Positions 17,897 through 26,139 of a stretch of 64,000 nt of DNA are shown one piece after another. The notes beneath the pieces were generated by a model that was not told where the DNA came from, searched no databases, and saw only the letters and a list, made by a program, of their open reading frames with translations. Source of the DNA: Pseudomonas sp. CC120222-01a (GTDB taxonomy: Bacteria; Pseudomonadota; Gammaproteobacteria; Pseudomonadales; Pseudomonadaceae); NCBI RefSeq assembly GCF_003097235.1, contig NZ_QEQQ01000022.1, positions 26,215 to 90,214 on the forward strand. The letters are read 5' to 3'. Position 1 is the first letter of the stretch. The number at the start of each line of letters is the position of its first letter. A program made the position numbers and the translations under genes.

Positions 17897-19834
17897 CTAG
17901 AGCTTGAACCCCCCCATCTGCCGCGCCAGGTCATCGGCCAAGCCACGCAACGCCTGACATTCCTCGCGACACCCCTGCACCTCGGCCGCCGTCTCCCGCG
18001 CCAGGTCGGAAATCCCCTGCACCGTCCGGTTGATCTCCTCCGTCACCGCCGACTGCTCCTCGGTCGCCGTGGCCACCTGGTGGTTCATGTCGCTGATGTG
18101 CTCCACCTGATCGGTAATCGCGCCCAGCGATGTGCCCGTACGCAGGCTCGATTCAACCCCGCTGCCCGTCGCCTGTTGCCCCGCCTGCATCGAACTGACC
18201 GCCGAACCTGCCCCTTGCTTCAGGCGCTGGATCATCTGCTGCACCTCGTCCGTGGACAGCTGCGTGCGCCGGGCCAACGTGCGCACTTCGTCAGCCACCA
18301 CGGCAAACCCGCGGCCCATCTCCCCTGCCCGTGCGGCCTCGATGGCGGCGTTCAATGCCAGCAGATTGGTCTGTTCGGAAATGCTACGGATCACCGCCAA
18401 TACTTCATCGATCGAAGCAACCTCATCCGCCAACTGGCTGACGGCATCGGCCGCCTTGCCGATATCACCCGACATGCCCTCGATACCGCGGATCGAACGC
18501 TGCACGACTTCACGTGCCTGCAACGCCTCCTCCCGCGCCGATTGCGACGCCTGCGCCGCGTCGCCGGCATTGCGGGCGATGTCCTGCACGGTGAGGCCCA
18601 TCTCGTGCACGGCGGTGGCGACCATCTCGGTCATTTCCTGCTGGCGACCGGAGCGCTCGGCGGTGTTGTCTACCACCTGGGTGACCTGCTCCACAGCCAG
18701 GTGCAGCCGCTGGCTGGTGCGCAACACCTCGCCAATCAGGCCGCGCTGGCTGTCGAGGAAGCGGTTGAAACCACGGGCCAGGTCGCCCAGTTCATCCTGG
18801 CGGGCATCGTCCAGGCGATGGCTGAGGTCACCGCCCCCACCGCCGATCTCTACCAGCGCGGCGGTGACGCGGCGAATCGGCCGCACCAGGCCTCGCGCCA
18901 GCAATACCACCAGCAGCAACGAGATCAACGCAACCGCACCGCCGATCAGGCTGGTCAGCCACACCGCCTGGCGCATCTGCGCGTAGATTTCCGCCTTCGG
19001 CACCTCCGCCACCAAGGTCCAGTTCAAGTCGCGCAAGGGCAACCCCAGCGCCAGATAGTCTTCGCCGTCTCGGCTGAACTGGCCGCTGTGCAGTTGGCCG
19101 CCCTTGGCCATTACCGCCCTGGCTGCGTCCTCACCCATCTGCTCCGCGAGCTGACGCTTGCCGCTGAAGGCCGCGTCCGGGTGCACCTGGATCAGGCCAT
19201 CATTACGCACCAGGAAGACCTTGCCGTGCTCGCCGAAGCTGAAGTCATGGATCAGTTTCGACAGTTCGGTCATGCGCAGGCCCATACCGGCCACGCCGAC
19301 CAGCTTGCCGGCCTTCTCCACCCGGTAATCGATGAACAGCGCCAGTTCACCCGTCGCATGATCGATGTCGATATTCACCAGGCGTTCGGCGCCGCTGTCG
19401 ATGTAGCCGTAGAACCACTTGTCATTGGGATTGCCGCGACTGAGCACGCGGTCCAGGCCAATCTCGTTGTAGTAGTTGCCCGTTTCGGTCGAGGCGAACA
19501 GCGTGGTGAACGCATGGTTGCGTTGCTTGGCGGCCTGCAGGTATTCGAGGAATTGCGGGGCTTGGGCGGGATCTTCGCCAGCGGCAAGCCAATCGCGCAG
19601 CAGCGTATTGCCGGCAATGTCGGCTGCAGCCACCAACGGCTGGCCGAGCATGCGCTCAATGTCGTTGCGGATGGCTTCGATGCTGGCCGGCAATGCGGTA
19701 TCGACCAGGTAACGTTCGGTAAGGCGGTTGAGTGCCACCGTGAAGATGATCACCACCACCAGGATGCTCGCCAGTAGGGCAGCGCCCATGCTTGCAATCA
19801 ATTGCCACTGGATGCTCTTACGCCAGATACGCAT
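17897..19834 (-). CDS. Methyl-accepting chemotaxis protein with double-Cache sensor (McpH-like)
   Basis: About 645 residues. TM1 is at ~13-35, a periplasmic ~250-residue double Cache domain follows (FASTETGNYYNE, WFYGYIDSGAERLVNI, FIDYRVEKAGKLVGVAGMG), then TM2 at ~295-320, HAMP and a signalling domain whose hairpin tip is ISEQTNLLALNAAIEAARAGE. The start at 19834 is preferred over 19852 because GGGAG lies 9 bases upstream. The neighbouring ltaE and glyA match the neighbourhood, as I recall it, of the purine receptor McpH of P. putida KT2440. The ligand assignment rests on that recollection alone. Confidence 0.88.
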   Translation of the reverse strand: MRIWRKSIQWQLIASMGAALLASILVVVIIFTVALNRLTERYLVDTALPASIEAIRNDIERMLGQPLVAAADIAGNTLLRDWLAAGEDPAQAPQFLEYLQAAKQRNHAFTTLFASTETGNYYNEIGLDRVLSRGNPNDKWFYGYIDSGAERLVNIDIDHATGELALFIDYRVEKAGKLVGVAGMGLRMTELSKLIHDFSFGEHGKVFLVRNDGLIQVHPDAAFSGKRQLAEQMGEDAARAVMAKGGQLHSGQFSRDGEDYLALGLPLRDLNWTLVAEVPKAEIYAQMRQAVWLTSLIGGAVALISLLLVVLLARGLVRPIRRVTAALVEIGGGGGDLSHRLDDARQDELGDLARGFNRFLDSQRGLIGEVLRTSQRLHLAVEQVTQVVDNTAERSGRQQEMTEMVATAVHEMGLTVQDIARNAGDAAQASQSAREEALQAREVVQRSIRGIEGMSGDIGKAADAVSQLADEVASIDEVLAVIRSISEQTNLLALNAAIEAARAGEMGRGFAVVADEVRTLARRTQLSTDEVQQMIQRLKQGAGSAVSSMQAGQQATGSGVESSLRTGTSLGAITDQVEHISDMNHQVATATEEQSAVTEEINRTVQGISDLARETAAEVQGCREECQALRGLADDLARQMGGFKL

Positions 19835-19923
19835 GCCCCGCTCCCCGCTCATTATTGTTTTGCGAGAAGTGTATACACTTGCGTATTCAGTTAATCCAGT
19901 GATCTAGAACAATGCATGGGACG

Positions 19924-20032
19924 CTGGGGCTGCTTTGCAGCCCTTTCGCGACACAAGGCCGCTCCCACAGGGAAATGCATTCTCTTGTGGGAGCGGCCTT
20001 GTGTCGCGAAAGGGGCGCAAAGCGCCCCCAGC
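19924..20032. repeat. Paired REP element (BIME), GAGCGGCCTT type
   Basis: Between zapA and the McpH-like gene. GGGGCTGC/GCAGCCC and GGGGCGC/GCGCCCC hairpins border two inverted REP copies. The space downstream of zapA, where 6S RNA (ssrS) usually lies, is filled by this element. Confidence 0.85.
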
Positions 20033-20038
20033 ATTCAA

Positions 20039-20341
20039 TCAGGACTCAGCGATAGTCTTGACGATAGCGTCCACCGTGGCGTCGATCTGCGCCTGGGTAC
20101 GCTCGAGGGTCTGCTGGTGTTCCTTTTGCAGTTCGACTTGCTTGGAACACAGATTCAGCGCGGCCAGCACCAGCAACTTGTCGCCGATCAAGGTCGGGTA
20201 CTGGCGCTTGGTTTCGTTCAGCGCGGTGTTGAGCATCCGCACTGCCTGGGCCAAGGTCTCTTCCTGGCCTTCCGGCGCCTTGATCGAATAGTCGCTGCCG
20301 AGGATCGACACGACATTGATCGGCTGCGCTTGCAGTCTCAT
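20039..20341 (-). CDS. zapA: ZapA-family cell division protein
   Basis: A 100-residue protein of the ZapA family, which binds and bundles FtsZ at the Z-ring. An N-terminal alpha/beta domain (INVVSILGSDYSIKAPEGQEETLAQAVRMLN) is followed by a long C-terminal coiled coil (KQVELQKEHQQTLERTQAQ). Its ATG overlaps the stop of the upstream TIGR02449-type gene in ATGA. The usual ssrS and 5-formyl-THF cyclo-ligase neighbours are absent, so this could be a second, divergent ZapA. Confidence 0.85.
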   Translation of the reverse strand: MRLQAQPINVVSILGSDYSIKAPEGQEETLAQAVRMLNTALNETKRQYPTLIGDKLLVLAALNLCSKQVELQKEHQQTLERTQAQIDATVDAIVKTIAES

Positions 20342-20568
20342 GCGCCGACGACGCCAGCACTGGCGCGGTCAACCAGCGCCTGGATGCGCGCGGCGGTGGC
20401 GCCGTGCTTCTCTTCCTGCTCCATCAGCGACAGCTGCAGGGTTTCGTTTTCTTCCTTGGCCTGGGCCAGTGCCTGGTCGAGGGTGGTGTTCTGCTCAGTG
20501 AGTTGAGCGTTTTTCTGCATCAGGTCGCTGACCAGTTGCTCGAGTTGATTCAGGGAGGCTTCCAGCAT
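20338..20568 (-). CDS. TIGR02449-family small coiled-coil protein (ZapB-like)
   Basis: A 76-residue, almost wholly coiled-coil protein (LNQLEQLVSDLMQKNAQLTEQN, LAQAKEENETLQLSLMEQEEK). Proteins of this kind occur immediately upstream of zapA in Pseudomonas and resemble ZapB in size and heptads; a division role is inferred from that pairing. It is translationally coupled to zapA by a 4-bp overlap. Confidence 0.8.
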   Translation of the reverse strand: MLEASLNQLEQLVSDLMQKNAQLTEQNTTLDQALAQAKEENETLQLSLMEQEEKHGATAARIQALVDRASAGVVGA

Positions 20569-20844
20569 GGGTCTATCTCGGGTTGTTGCAAAGGGCGCAC
20601 ACGATAAAGAAAAGCGTGAGCCCCCGCCATTAAATATCGGATTCTTAAGGTTTCTACCCCGCAGATTGACAGGGTATCGGGCCCCTTGTTCCGACTTGGG
20701 TCAACCGCCGGTCAGGTAAATAGTTAGCTGGCTCACATTTTTCCTCGGTCAGCCTCAAGACTGGTCAGTCACGACCGATAGACAGGCAGGTCATATTTCG
20801 TCGCACGGACCGCGCCTCCATATTCCTTGCCTGGACTATTCCCC

Positions 20845-22470
20845 ATGTCTCTACGCAACATGAACATCGCCCCGCGCGCGTTGCTCGGGTTCGCCCTGAT
20901 CGGCGTGCTCATGCTCGGCCTCGGTATCTTCTCGCTCATTCAGATGGGCAATATCCGACAGGCCGGCGTCGACATCGAAAATGTCAGCGTGCCCAGCATC
21001 AAGACCCTGGACGAGCTGACCGCGCTCAACCTGCGCATGCGCACCCTGTCCTATCGCCTGCTGCTCAATCGCGACCCGGATACCCAGCGCGATACCCTCA
21101 ACCTGCTGGACCAGCGCAACGCCCAGATCGACCGCGCCCACCAGGCCTACCTGCCGATGATCGGCGCTGCCGACGAGCGGGCTGCGTTCGACCAGTACAC
21201 CCAGCTGCTCAGCCAGTACCGCCAGCTCGAGTCGCGCATGCGCAGCCTGAGCCAGGCCAACCGCCTGGACGAACTGCGCGACCTGCTCAATCGCGACCTG
21301 CTGGCCAACTCCGAACAGATCAACAAGGTCATGGACAGCCTGGTGCAGATCAACACCGACCAGACCCGCGCCACCAATGAAACCGCCGCCAGCCAGTACT
21401 CCGCCGCCTTCGCCCTGGTGATCGGCCTGTTGATCGCCGCTACCGTACTGACCTTCCTCTGCGCCTTCCTGCTGACCCGCAGCATCGTCAAGCCGATCGA
21501 AGAAGCGCTGCAGGCGGCCGAGCAGGTGGCCGACGGCGACCTGACCAAGGTCATCCGCGCCGAGGGTACCGACGAAGCAGCCCGCCTGCAGCGCGCCATG
21601 GCGCGCATGCAGGACAAGCTGCGCGACACCCTGCAACTGATCGCCGGTTCCGCCACCCAGTTGGCATCGGCAGCCGAGGAGCTGAACTGCGTCACCGACG
21701 AAAGCGCCCGCGGCCTGCAGCAGCAGAACAACGAAATCGAACAGGCCGCCACCGCCGTCACCGAGATGACCAGCGCCGTGGAAGAAGTTGCGCGCAACGC
21801 GGTCAGCACTTCGGAGGCTTCAAGCGAAGCCAGCCGCTCGGCCGGCGACGGTCGTGACCTGGTCATGGAAACCGTAGGTGCCATCGAGCGCATGAGCGGT
21901 GACGTGCAGGCCACCGCCCAGCTGATCACGCACCTGGCCGAACAATCGCGCGACATTGGCAAGGTGCTCGACGTGATTCGTGGCCTGGCCGACCAGACCA
22001 ACCTGCTGGCACTGAACGCGGCGATCGAAGCGGCACGTGCCGGTGAGGCCGGTCGTGGCTTTGCCGTGGTGGCGGACGAAGTGCGGGCGCTGGCCCATCG
22101 TACCCAGCAGTCGACCAGCGAAATCGAACGCATGATCGGCAGCATCCAGGGCGGTACCGAACAGGCGGTGGAGTCGATGCGCACCAGCACCGAGCGCGCC
22201 GAGTCGACGCTGAATATCGCCAAGGGTGCGGGCATGGCGCTGGATACCATTGCCGGGGCGGTGGCGCAGATCAACGAGCGGAACCTGGTGATTGCCAGTG
22301 CGGCAGAGGAGCAGGCCCAGGTGGCGCGGGAAGTGGACCGCAACCTGGTGAACATCAATGACCTGTCGGTGCAGAGTGCTACCGGGGCGCATCAGACCAG
22401 CGCGGCGAGTGCCGAATTGTCGCGCCTGGCCGTTGATCTGAACGGGTTGGTGGCGCGCTTCCGTACCTGA
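20845..22470 (+). CDS. Methyl-accepting chemotaxis protein with four-helix-bundle sensor
   Basis: 541 residues. TM1 is at ~12-32 (LLGFALIGVLMLGLGIFSL), a ~155-residue all-helical periplasmic domain of the 4HB_MCP type follows, with the LRMRTLSYRLLLNRDP segment, then TM2 at ~190-212, HAMP (RSIVKPIEEALQAAEQVADGDL) and the signalling domain with tip LADQTNLLALNAAIEAARAGE. The start at 20845 is chosen over 20827 because the former begins MSLRNMNIAPRA, a usual receptor N-terminus. The ligand is unknown. The 276-bp upstream gap is shared with the divergent TIGR02449-zapA pair. Confidence 0.9.
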   Translation: MSLRNMNIAPRALLGFALIGVLMLGLGIFSLIQMGNIRQAGVDIENVSVPSIKTLDELTALNLRMRTLSYRLLLNRDPDTQRDTLNLLDQRNAQIDRAHQAYLPMIGAADERAAFDQYTQLLSQYRQLESRMRSLSQANRLDELRDLLNRDLLANSEQINKVMDSLVQINTDQTRATNETAASQYSAAFALVIGLLIAATVLTFLCAFLLTRSIVKPIEEALQAAEQVADGDLTKVIRAEGTDEAARLQRAMARMQDKLRDTLQLIAGSATQLASAAEELNCVTDESARGLQQQNNEIEQAATAVTEMTSAVEEVARNAVSTSEASSEASRSAGDGRDLVMETVGAIERMSGDVQATAQLITHLAEQSRDIGKVLDVIRGLADQTNLLALNAAIEAARAGEAGRGFAVVADEVRALAHRTQQSTSEIERMIGSIQGGTEQAVESMRTSTERAESTLNIAKGAGMALDTIAGAVAQINERNLVIASAAEEQAQVAREVDRNLVNINDLSVQSATGAHQTSAASAELSRLAVDLNGLVARFRT

Positions 22471-22481
22471 CATCTAAGAAG

Positions 22482-22504
22482 CCGGGGCCGCTTCGCGGCC
22501 CCGG
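22482..22504. terminator. GC-rich hairpin between converging genes
   Basis: CCGGGGCCGC TTC GCGGCCCCGG, a 10-bp perfect stem between the chemoreceptor and gbcB stop codons. There is no T-run, so it may be a REP-derived hairpin acting as 3' mRNA protection. Confidence 0.6.
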
Positions 22505-22514
22505 CAATCTCGGA

Positions 22515-23615
22515 TCAGTAATCGATCCGCACATCCCCTTTCGGCACACTGCAGCACGACAGGATGTAGCCCTCGGCTTCGTCTTCCTCGGTAATCCCGC
22601 CGTTGTGCTCCATCTCCACTTCGCCGCCCAGCTTGAGCACCTTGCAGGTCCCGCAGATGCCCATGCCGCAGGCTTTCGGGATCATCAGGCCAACCTTCGC
22701 CGCCGCCGCATGCACGGTCTCGCCCGGGGCAACGCGGATGCTCTTCTCGCTGCCGATGAACTCCACCAGGTTGAGGTCCGACGCATCCACTTCCGGTGCG
22801 TCGGCCGCCTGCTCGGCATGCTCCACCGCATCGGCCTTGGCCTCCGGCGGCGTCGCGCCAAACGACTCCTCGTGGTAGTTCTTCATGTCGAAGCCGACCG
22901 CTTCGAGCATGCGCTTGACCGCGCTCATGTACGGCGTCGGGCCGCAGCAGAACACTGTGCGCTCCATGTAGTCCGGTGCGATCAGTTCCATCAGGCGCTG
23001 GTTGAGGTAACCGCGATACCCCGCCCATGGCTCACCCAACCCATGCTTCTCGCAAATGATGTGCAGGCTGAAGTTGGGAATCCGCGAAGCCATCTGCTCC
23101 AGTTCGCGGTGGTAGATGATGTCCTTCGGCGAGCGGGCACTGTGCACAAAGACCATGTCGACGTTGGCGTTGGTGTCGTAGAACCAGCGCGCCATCGACA
23201 TCACCGGGGTAATGCCCACGCCACCGGAGAGGTACAGCACCTTGCCCGCCGGGAAATCGATGGCGTTGAACAGCCCCACCGGGCCGTGCACCGGCAGCTC
23301 GGCGCCTTCGTGCATGGTGTCGTGGAGGAAGTTGGACACCTGCCCACCCGGTACGCGCTTGACCGTGATCGAGAAGCTGTAGGGCACCGACGGCGAGCTG
23401 GAGATGGTGTACGAACGCATCACCGGCTTGCCTTCGATTTCCAGCTCCAGGGTGACGAACTGCCCGGGCTTGAAGAAGAACATGATTGGCTGGTCGGCCA
23501 TGAAGCAGAAGGTGCGCACGTCCCAGGTCTCCTGGATGACCTTGACGCAGCGCACGATGTGGCGGCCATTGGCCCAGGTCTGGGTGGTGACCGGATTGAG
23601 GAAGGTATCGGACAT
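22515..23615 (-). CDS. gbcB: Glycine betaine monooxygenase reductase subunit
   Basis: A 366-residue electron-transfer flavoprotein that feeds NAD(P)H electrons to GbcA. The ferredoxin-reductase part has the FAD motif RSYTISSSP and the nucleotide motif GGVGITPVMSMARW; a linker follows, and a C-terminal 2Fe-2S domain has CGMGICGTCKVLK with a final CC pair. The ATG at 23615 has GGAG at the right distance; the one at 23621 is too close. It is transcribed divergently from gbcA across a 295-bp region with a symmetrically placed GCGAC-N16-ACGAC motif, consistent with GbdR control. Confidence 0.94.
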   Translation of the reverse strand: MSDTFLNPVTTQTWANGRHIVRCVKVIQETWDVRTFCFMADQPIMFFFKPGQFVTLELEIEGKPVMRSYTISSSPSVPYSFSITVKRVPGGQVSNFLHDTMHEGAELPVHGPVGLFNAIDFPAGKVLYLSGGVGITPVMSMARWFYDTNANVDMVFVHSARSPKDIIYHRELEQMASRIPNFSLHIICEKHGLGEPWAGYRGYLNQRLMELIAPDYMERTVFCCGPTPYMSAVKRMLEAVGFDMKNYHEESFGATPPEAKADAVEHAEQAADAPEVDASDLNLVEFIGSEKSIRVAPGETVHAAAAKVGLMIPKACGMGICGTCKVLKLGGEVEMEHNGGITEEDEAEGYILSCCSVPKGDVRIDY

Positions 23616-23745
23616 GTTCATCTCCAGCGGCCGACTATGGCCCTTTTTATGGCTCCGATAATGCGCAAGCCGTGAGCGACGTACATTCCTGCCAGCGACA
23701 TCGGCGTGCTTATCGCGACCAGCCCCGCGCTACAAGGGCTGGCGC

Positions 23746-23771
23746 GTCGTAATTCAAATCGGCCATGTCGC
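23746..23771. promoter_or_regulatory. Candidate GbdR operator between gbcB and gbcA
   Basis: GTCGT-N16-GTCGC; on the other strand GCGAC-N16-ACGAC. It is ~131 bp from the gbcB start and 140 bp from the gbcA start. The same half-sites and exact spacing occur upstream of cbcX (49229-49254) and, with both halves GCGAC, between cdhR and caiX (40175-40200). Confidence 0.5.
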
Positions 23772-23910
23772 CCATGGATACGGTTCGTGGCGTCTTCGGA
23801 CGCACACTCCACGGCAAAACAACCAGCTGTTTTCAAGACAGTGACCTTGCGGCACCACAACAACGATTAGCCACCTTTTGCCGGCCGCGCACGGCCCCGA
23901 GGAATACACG

Positions 23911-25203
23911 ATGGACGTCACCGCAACCCTGAGCCTGGGCGATCCACTGGAACCTGCACGCAAGGCCACCGCCGAGATGCTGCAGACCCGCGAGCGCACC
24001 TACTCGCTGCCCCAGCCGTTCTACACCGACGAGCGTCTGTTCCAGATCGACATGCAGGAGATCTTCCAGAAGGAATGGCTGATCGCCGGCATGACCTGCG
24101 AGATCCCGGCCAAGGGCAACTACATCACCCTGCAGATCGGCAATAACCCGATTCTGGTGGTGCGTGGTGCTGAAGGCACCGTACACGCCTTCCACAACGT
24201 CTGTCGCCACCGCGGCTCGCGTCTGTGCGTGAGCGACAAGGGCAAAGTGGCCAAGCTGGTCTGCCACTACCACCAGTGGACTTACGAACTGGACGGTCGC
24301 CTGTTGTTCGCCGGCACCGAAATGGGCGACGACTTCGACATGAAGCAACACGGCCTCAAACCGGTTAACGTAAAGGTTGCTGGCGGCTACATCTTCATCA
24401 GCCTGGCGGAAAACCCGCCAGCCATTGACGAGTTCCTGGCCACCCTGGACCACTACATGGAACCGTACGACATGGAGAACACCAAGGTGGCGGTGCAGAC
24501 CACCTTGATGGAAAAGGCCAACTGGAAACTGGTACTGGAGAACAACCGCGAGTGCTACCACTGCTCCGGTTCGCACCCAGAGCTGCTGCAGACCCTGCTG
24601 GAGTGGGACGACACCAATGACCCACGCGCCGACCAGGCCTTCAAGGACCACGTAGCCGCCTCCGCCGCCGCCTGGGAAGCCGAGAAGATCCCGTACCTGC
24701 ACAAGAGCCATGGCCTGCGTAACCGCATCGTGCGCATGCCGCTGCTCAAGGGCACCGTGTCGATGACCATGGACGGCAAGCAGGCCTGCCAGAAGCTGAT
24801 GGGCCGCATCAAGAACCCGGACCTGGGCTCGATGCGCATCCTGCACCTGCCGCACTCGTGGAACCACTGCATGGGCGACCACATGATCGTCTTCACCGTG
24901 TGGCCGATCAGCGCCCAGGAGACCATGGTCACCACCAAGTGGCTGGTGCACAAGGATGCCGTCGAAGGCGTGGACTACAACCCAGAGCACATGCGCAAGG
25001 TGTGGGACGCCACCAACGACCAGGACCGCCGCCTGGCCGAAGAGAACCAGCGCGGGATCAACTCCACTGCGTACCAGCCTGGCCCGTACTCGAAGACCTA
25101 CGAGTTTGGCGTAGTGAACTTCATTGACTGGTACAGCCAGCGGGTACTGAACAACCTGGGCGCGGAGCCAGCGCCGTACCTGAAGGAAGTACAAGCGCAG
25201 TAA
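23911..25203 (+). CDS. gbcA: Glycine betaine monooxygenase (Rieske oxygenase subunit)
   Basis: A 430-residue Rieske-type oxygenase that demethylates glycine betaine to dimethylglycine and formaldehyde, using electrons from GbcB. The 2Fe-2S Rieske centre is CRHRGS...CHYHQW (~residues 100-125). The mononuclear iron site follows NNRECYHCSGSHPE (~205-220). The start at 23911 has GAGGA 8 bases upstream; an in-frame ATG at 23878 lacks this. A strong terminator follows. Confidence 0.95.
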   Translation: MDVTATLSLGDPLEPARKATAEMLQTRERTYSLPQPFYTDERLFQIDMQEIFQKEWLIAGMTCEIPAKGNYITLQIGNNPILVVRGAEGTVHAFHNVCRHRGSRLCVSDKGKVAKLVCHYHQWTYELDGRLLFAGTEMGDDFDMKQHGLKPVNVKVAGGYIFISLAENPPAIDEFLATLDHYMEPYDMENTKVAVQTTLMEKANWKLVLENNRECYHCSGSHPELLQTLLEWDDTNDPRADQAFKDHVAASAAAWEAEKIPYLHKSHGLRNRIVRMPLLKGTVSMTMDGKQACQKLMGRIKNPDLGSMRILHLPHSWNHCMGDHMIVFTVWPISAQETMVTTKWLVHKDAVEGVDYNPEHMRKVWDATNDQDRRLAEENQRGINSTAYQPGPYSKTYEFGVVNFIDWYSQRVLNNLGAEPAPYLKEVQAQ

Positions 25204-25221
25204 CGATGCAGCGGCACTGAA

Positions 25222-25254
25222 AACGCCACGGCCGGGTGACCCGCCGTGGCGTTT
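25222..25254 (+). terminator. Intrinsic terminator of gbcA
   Basis: AACGCCACGGC, loop CGGGTGACCC, GCCGTGGCGTT then TT: an 11-bp perfect stem 19 bp after the gbcA stop codon. Confidence 0.85.
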
Positions 25255-25283
25255 TACATGACAATCCAGAACTTCGTCACATG

Positions 25284-25888
25284 TTATCCACAAATTTACC
25301 TACAGCCCTTGTGGACAGCGGTACAAGCACTCTCAACAATGCCCCTGCCAGCGATTGATCATTATTTGATCAAGTCACTGTAAGCCTCTGATTCAAAGGC
25401 TTACAGCCCACACCGAACATCTTGTCCACAGAAGCACCAACAGTTTTTGTGCGCAGTTGCATTCTGACCTCTGAAATTCTGTGGGTAAGCTGCGCAAGTG
25501 CCTGAAAATACTGGCTCCACGCAATTCCGCATGCTTTTGGTTGTTTTTTGATCAACACGCTGCAGCCCCCGGAATCCGTGACCTTCGGCAGATGCCAAAC
25601 AGATTATCCACAGATCCGCCAACAGTGATTGTGGGAAAGTTGGTCGCGCCGATTCAGCAACTGCCCGTTTTCAACACCGCCGCCGCTGATCATTTTTTAA
25701 TCACACTTCCGGAACCATTGCCAGACAAGGCCCCCAGCAAAGCGCAAACACTTTATCCACACAGTGGCGAACAGATTCCGTGGGCAAAACTGCGACGCAC
25801 CTGACATTTTTGCCAGTTCCACCAGATTCGTTCCTGTGGTTCAGTAAGCGCCACTACTTTGGCATCATTCAGGAGCAACTTATGCACA
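25284..25888. other. Cluster of DnaA-box-like sites in noncoding DNA
   Basis: Exact TTATNCACA matches are at 25284, 25604, 25753 and 25880. One- or two-mismatch forms are at 25422 (TTGTCCACA), and on the minus strand at 25310, 25480 and 25630. AT-rich TGATCA motifs alternate with them (25356 and 25367, 25549, 25687). A perfect 10-bp hairpin lies at 25378-25406. No convincing gene lies in 25255-25932. It is not the normal oriC context (no dnaA, dnaN or rpmH nearby). Confidence 0.6.
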
Positions 25889-25932
25889 GGCGATTGCCCG
25901 GGACTGTGTAATGGTTCGATCAAAGCCATGGG

Positions 25933-26085
25933 ATGGGGGTAATCAGCACCAAAGGGCAGTCCTGGACTTACCTGGTGTTGCGCTGTGCGGCAAAGGATGG
26001 GGGATTGTCGGTGGGGGAGCGGGTGTGGTTCGAGCCAGTGACAGAAGGCTTGGCGAACTGGGCGTTCAATGTGGTCCGGCAATAA
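25933..26085 (+). CDS. Possible short cold-shock-domain-like protein (50 aa)
   Basis: ATG at 25933, TAA at 26083-26085. The translation begins MGVISTKGQSWTYLVLRC and ends LANWAFNVVRQ. The segment LSVGERVWFEP...ANWAFNVV resembles the last strands of cold-shock domains (L..G..V.F......A.NV), and the KG..WTYLVL part could be the RNP-like strands, but it is ~17 residues shorter than a normal Csp. The ribosome-binding site is weak. It could be a remnant or a non-gene. Confidence 0.35.
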   Translation: MGVISTKGQSWTYLVLRCAAKDGGLSVGERVWFEPVTEGLANWAFNVVRQ

Positions 26086-26139
26086 CGGTTTTTTGTAAGA
26101 GCGGCACAAGGCCGCTCCTAGCAAAAAGTGCAGCCAGGC

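Noticed and set aside
19853..20038. A possible 6S RNA downstream of zapA
   Set aside because: The space is filled by a REP pair; no sequence resembling the 6S hairpin is seen.
25356..25373. TTGATCA-type motifs as an Anr/FNR box
   Set aside because: The spacing does not fit TTGAT-N4-ATCAA, and there is no promoter nearby.
25481..25804. Open frames in the gbcA-etfB gap (25481-25804 plus, 25753-26124 minus)
   Set aside because: They run through the DnaA-box-like motifs, have no ribosome-binding site and no recognisable sequence.
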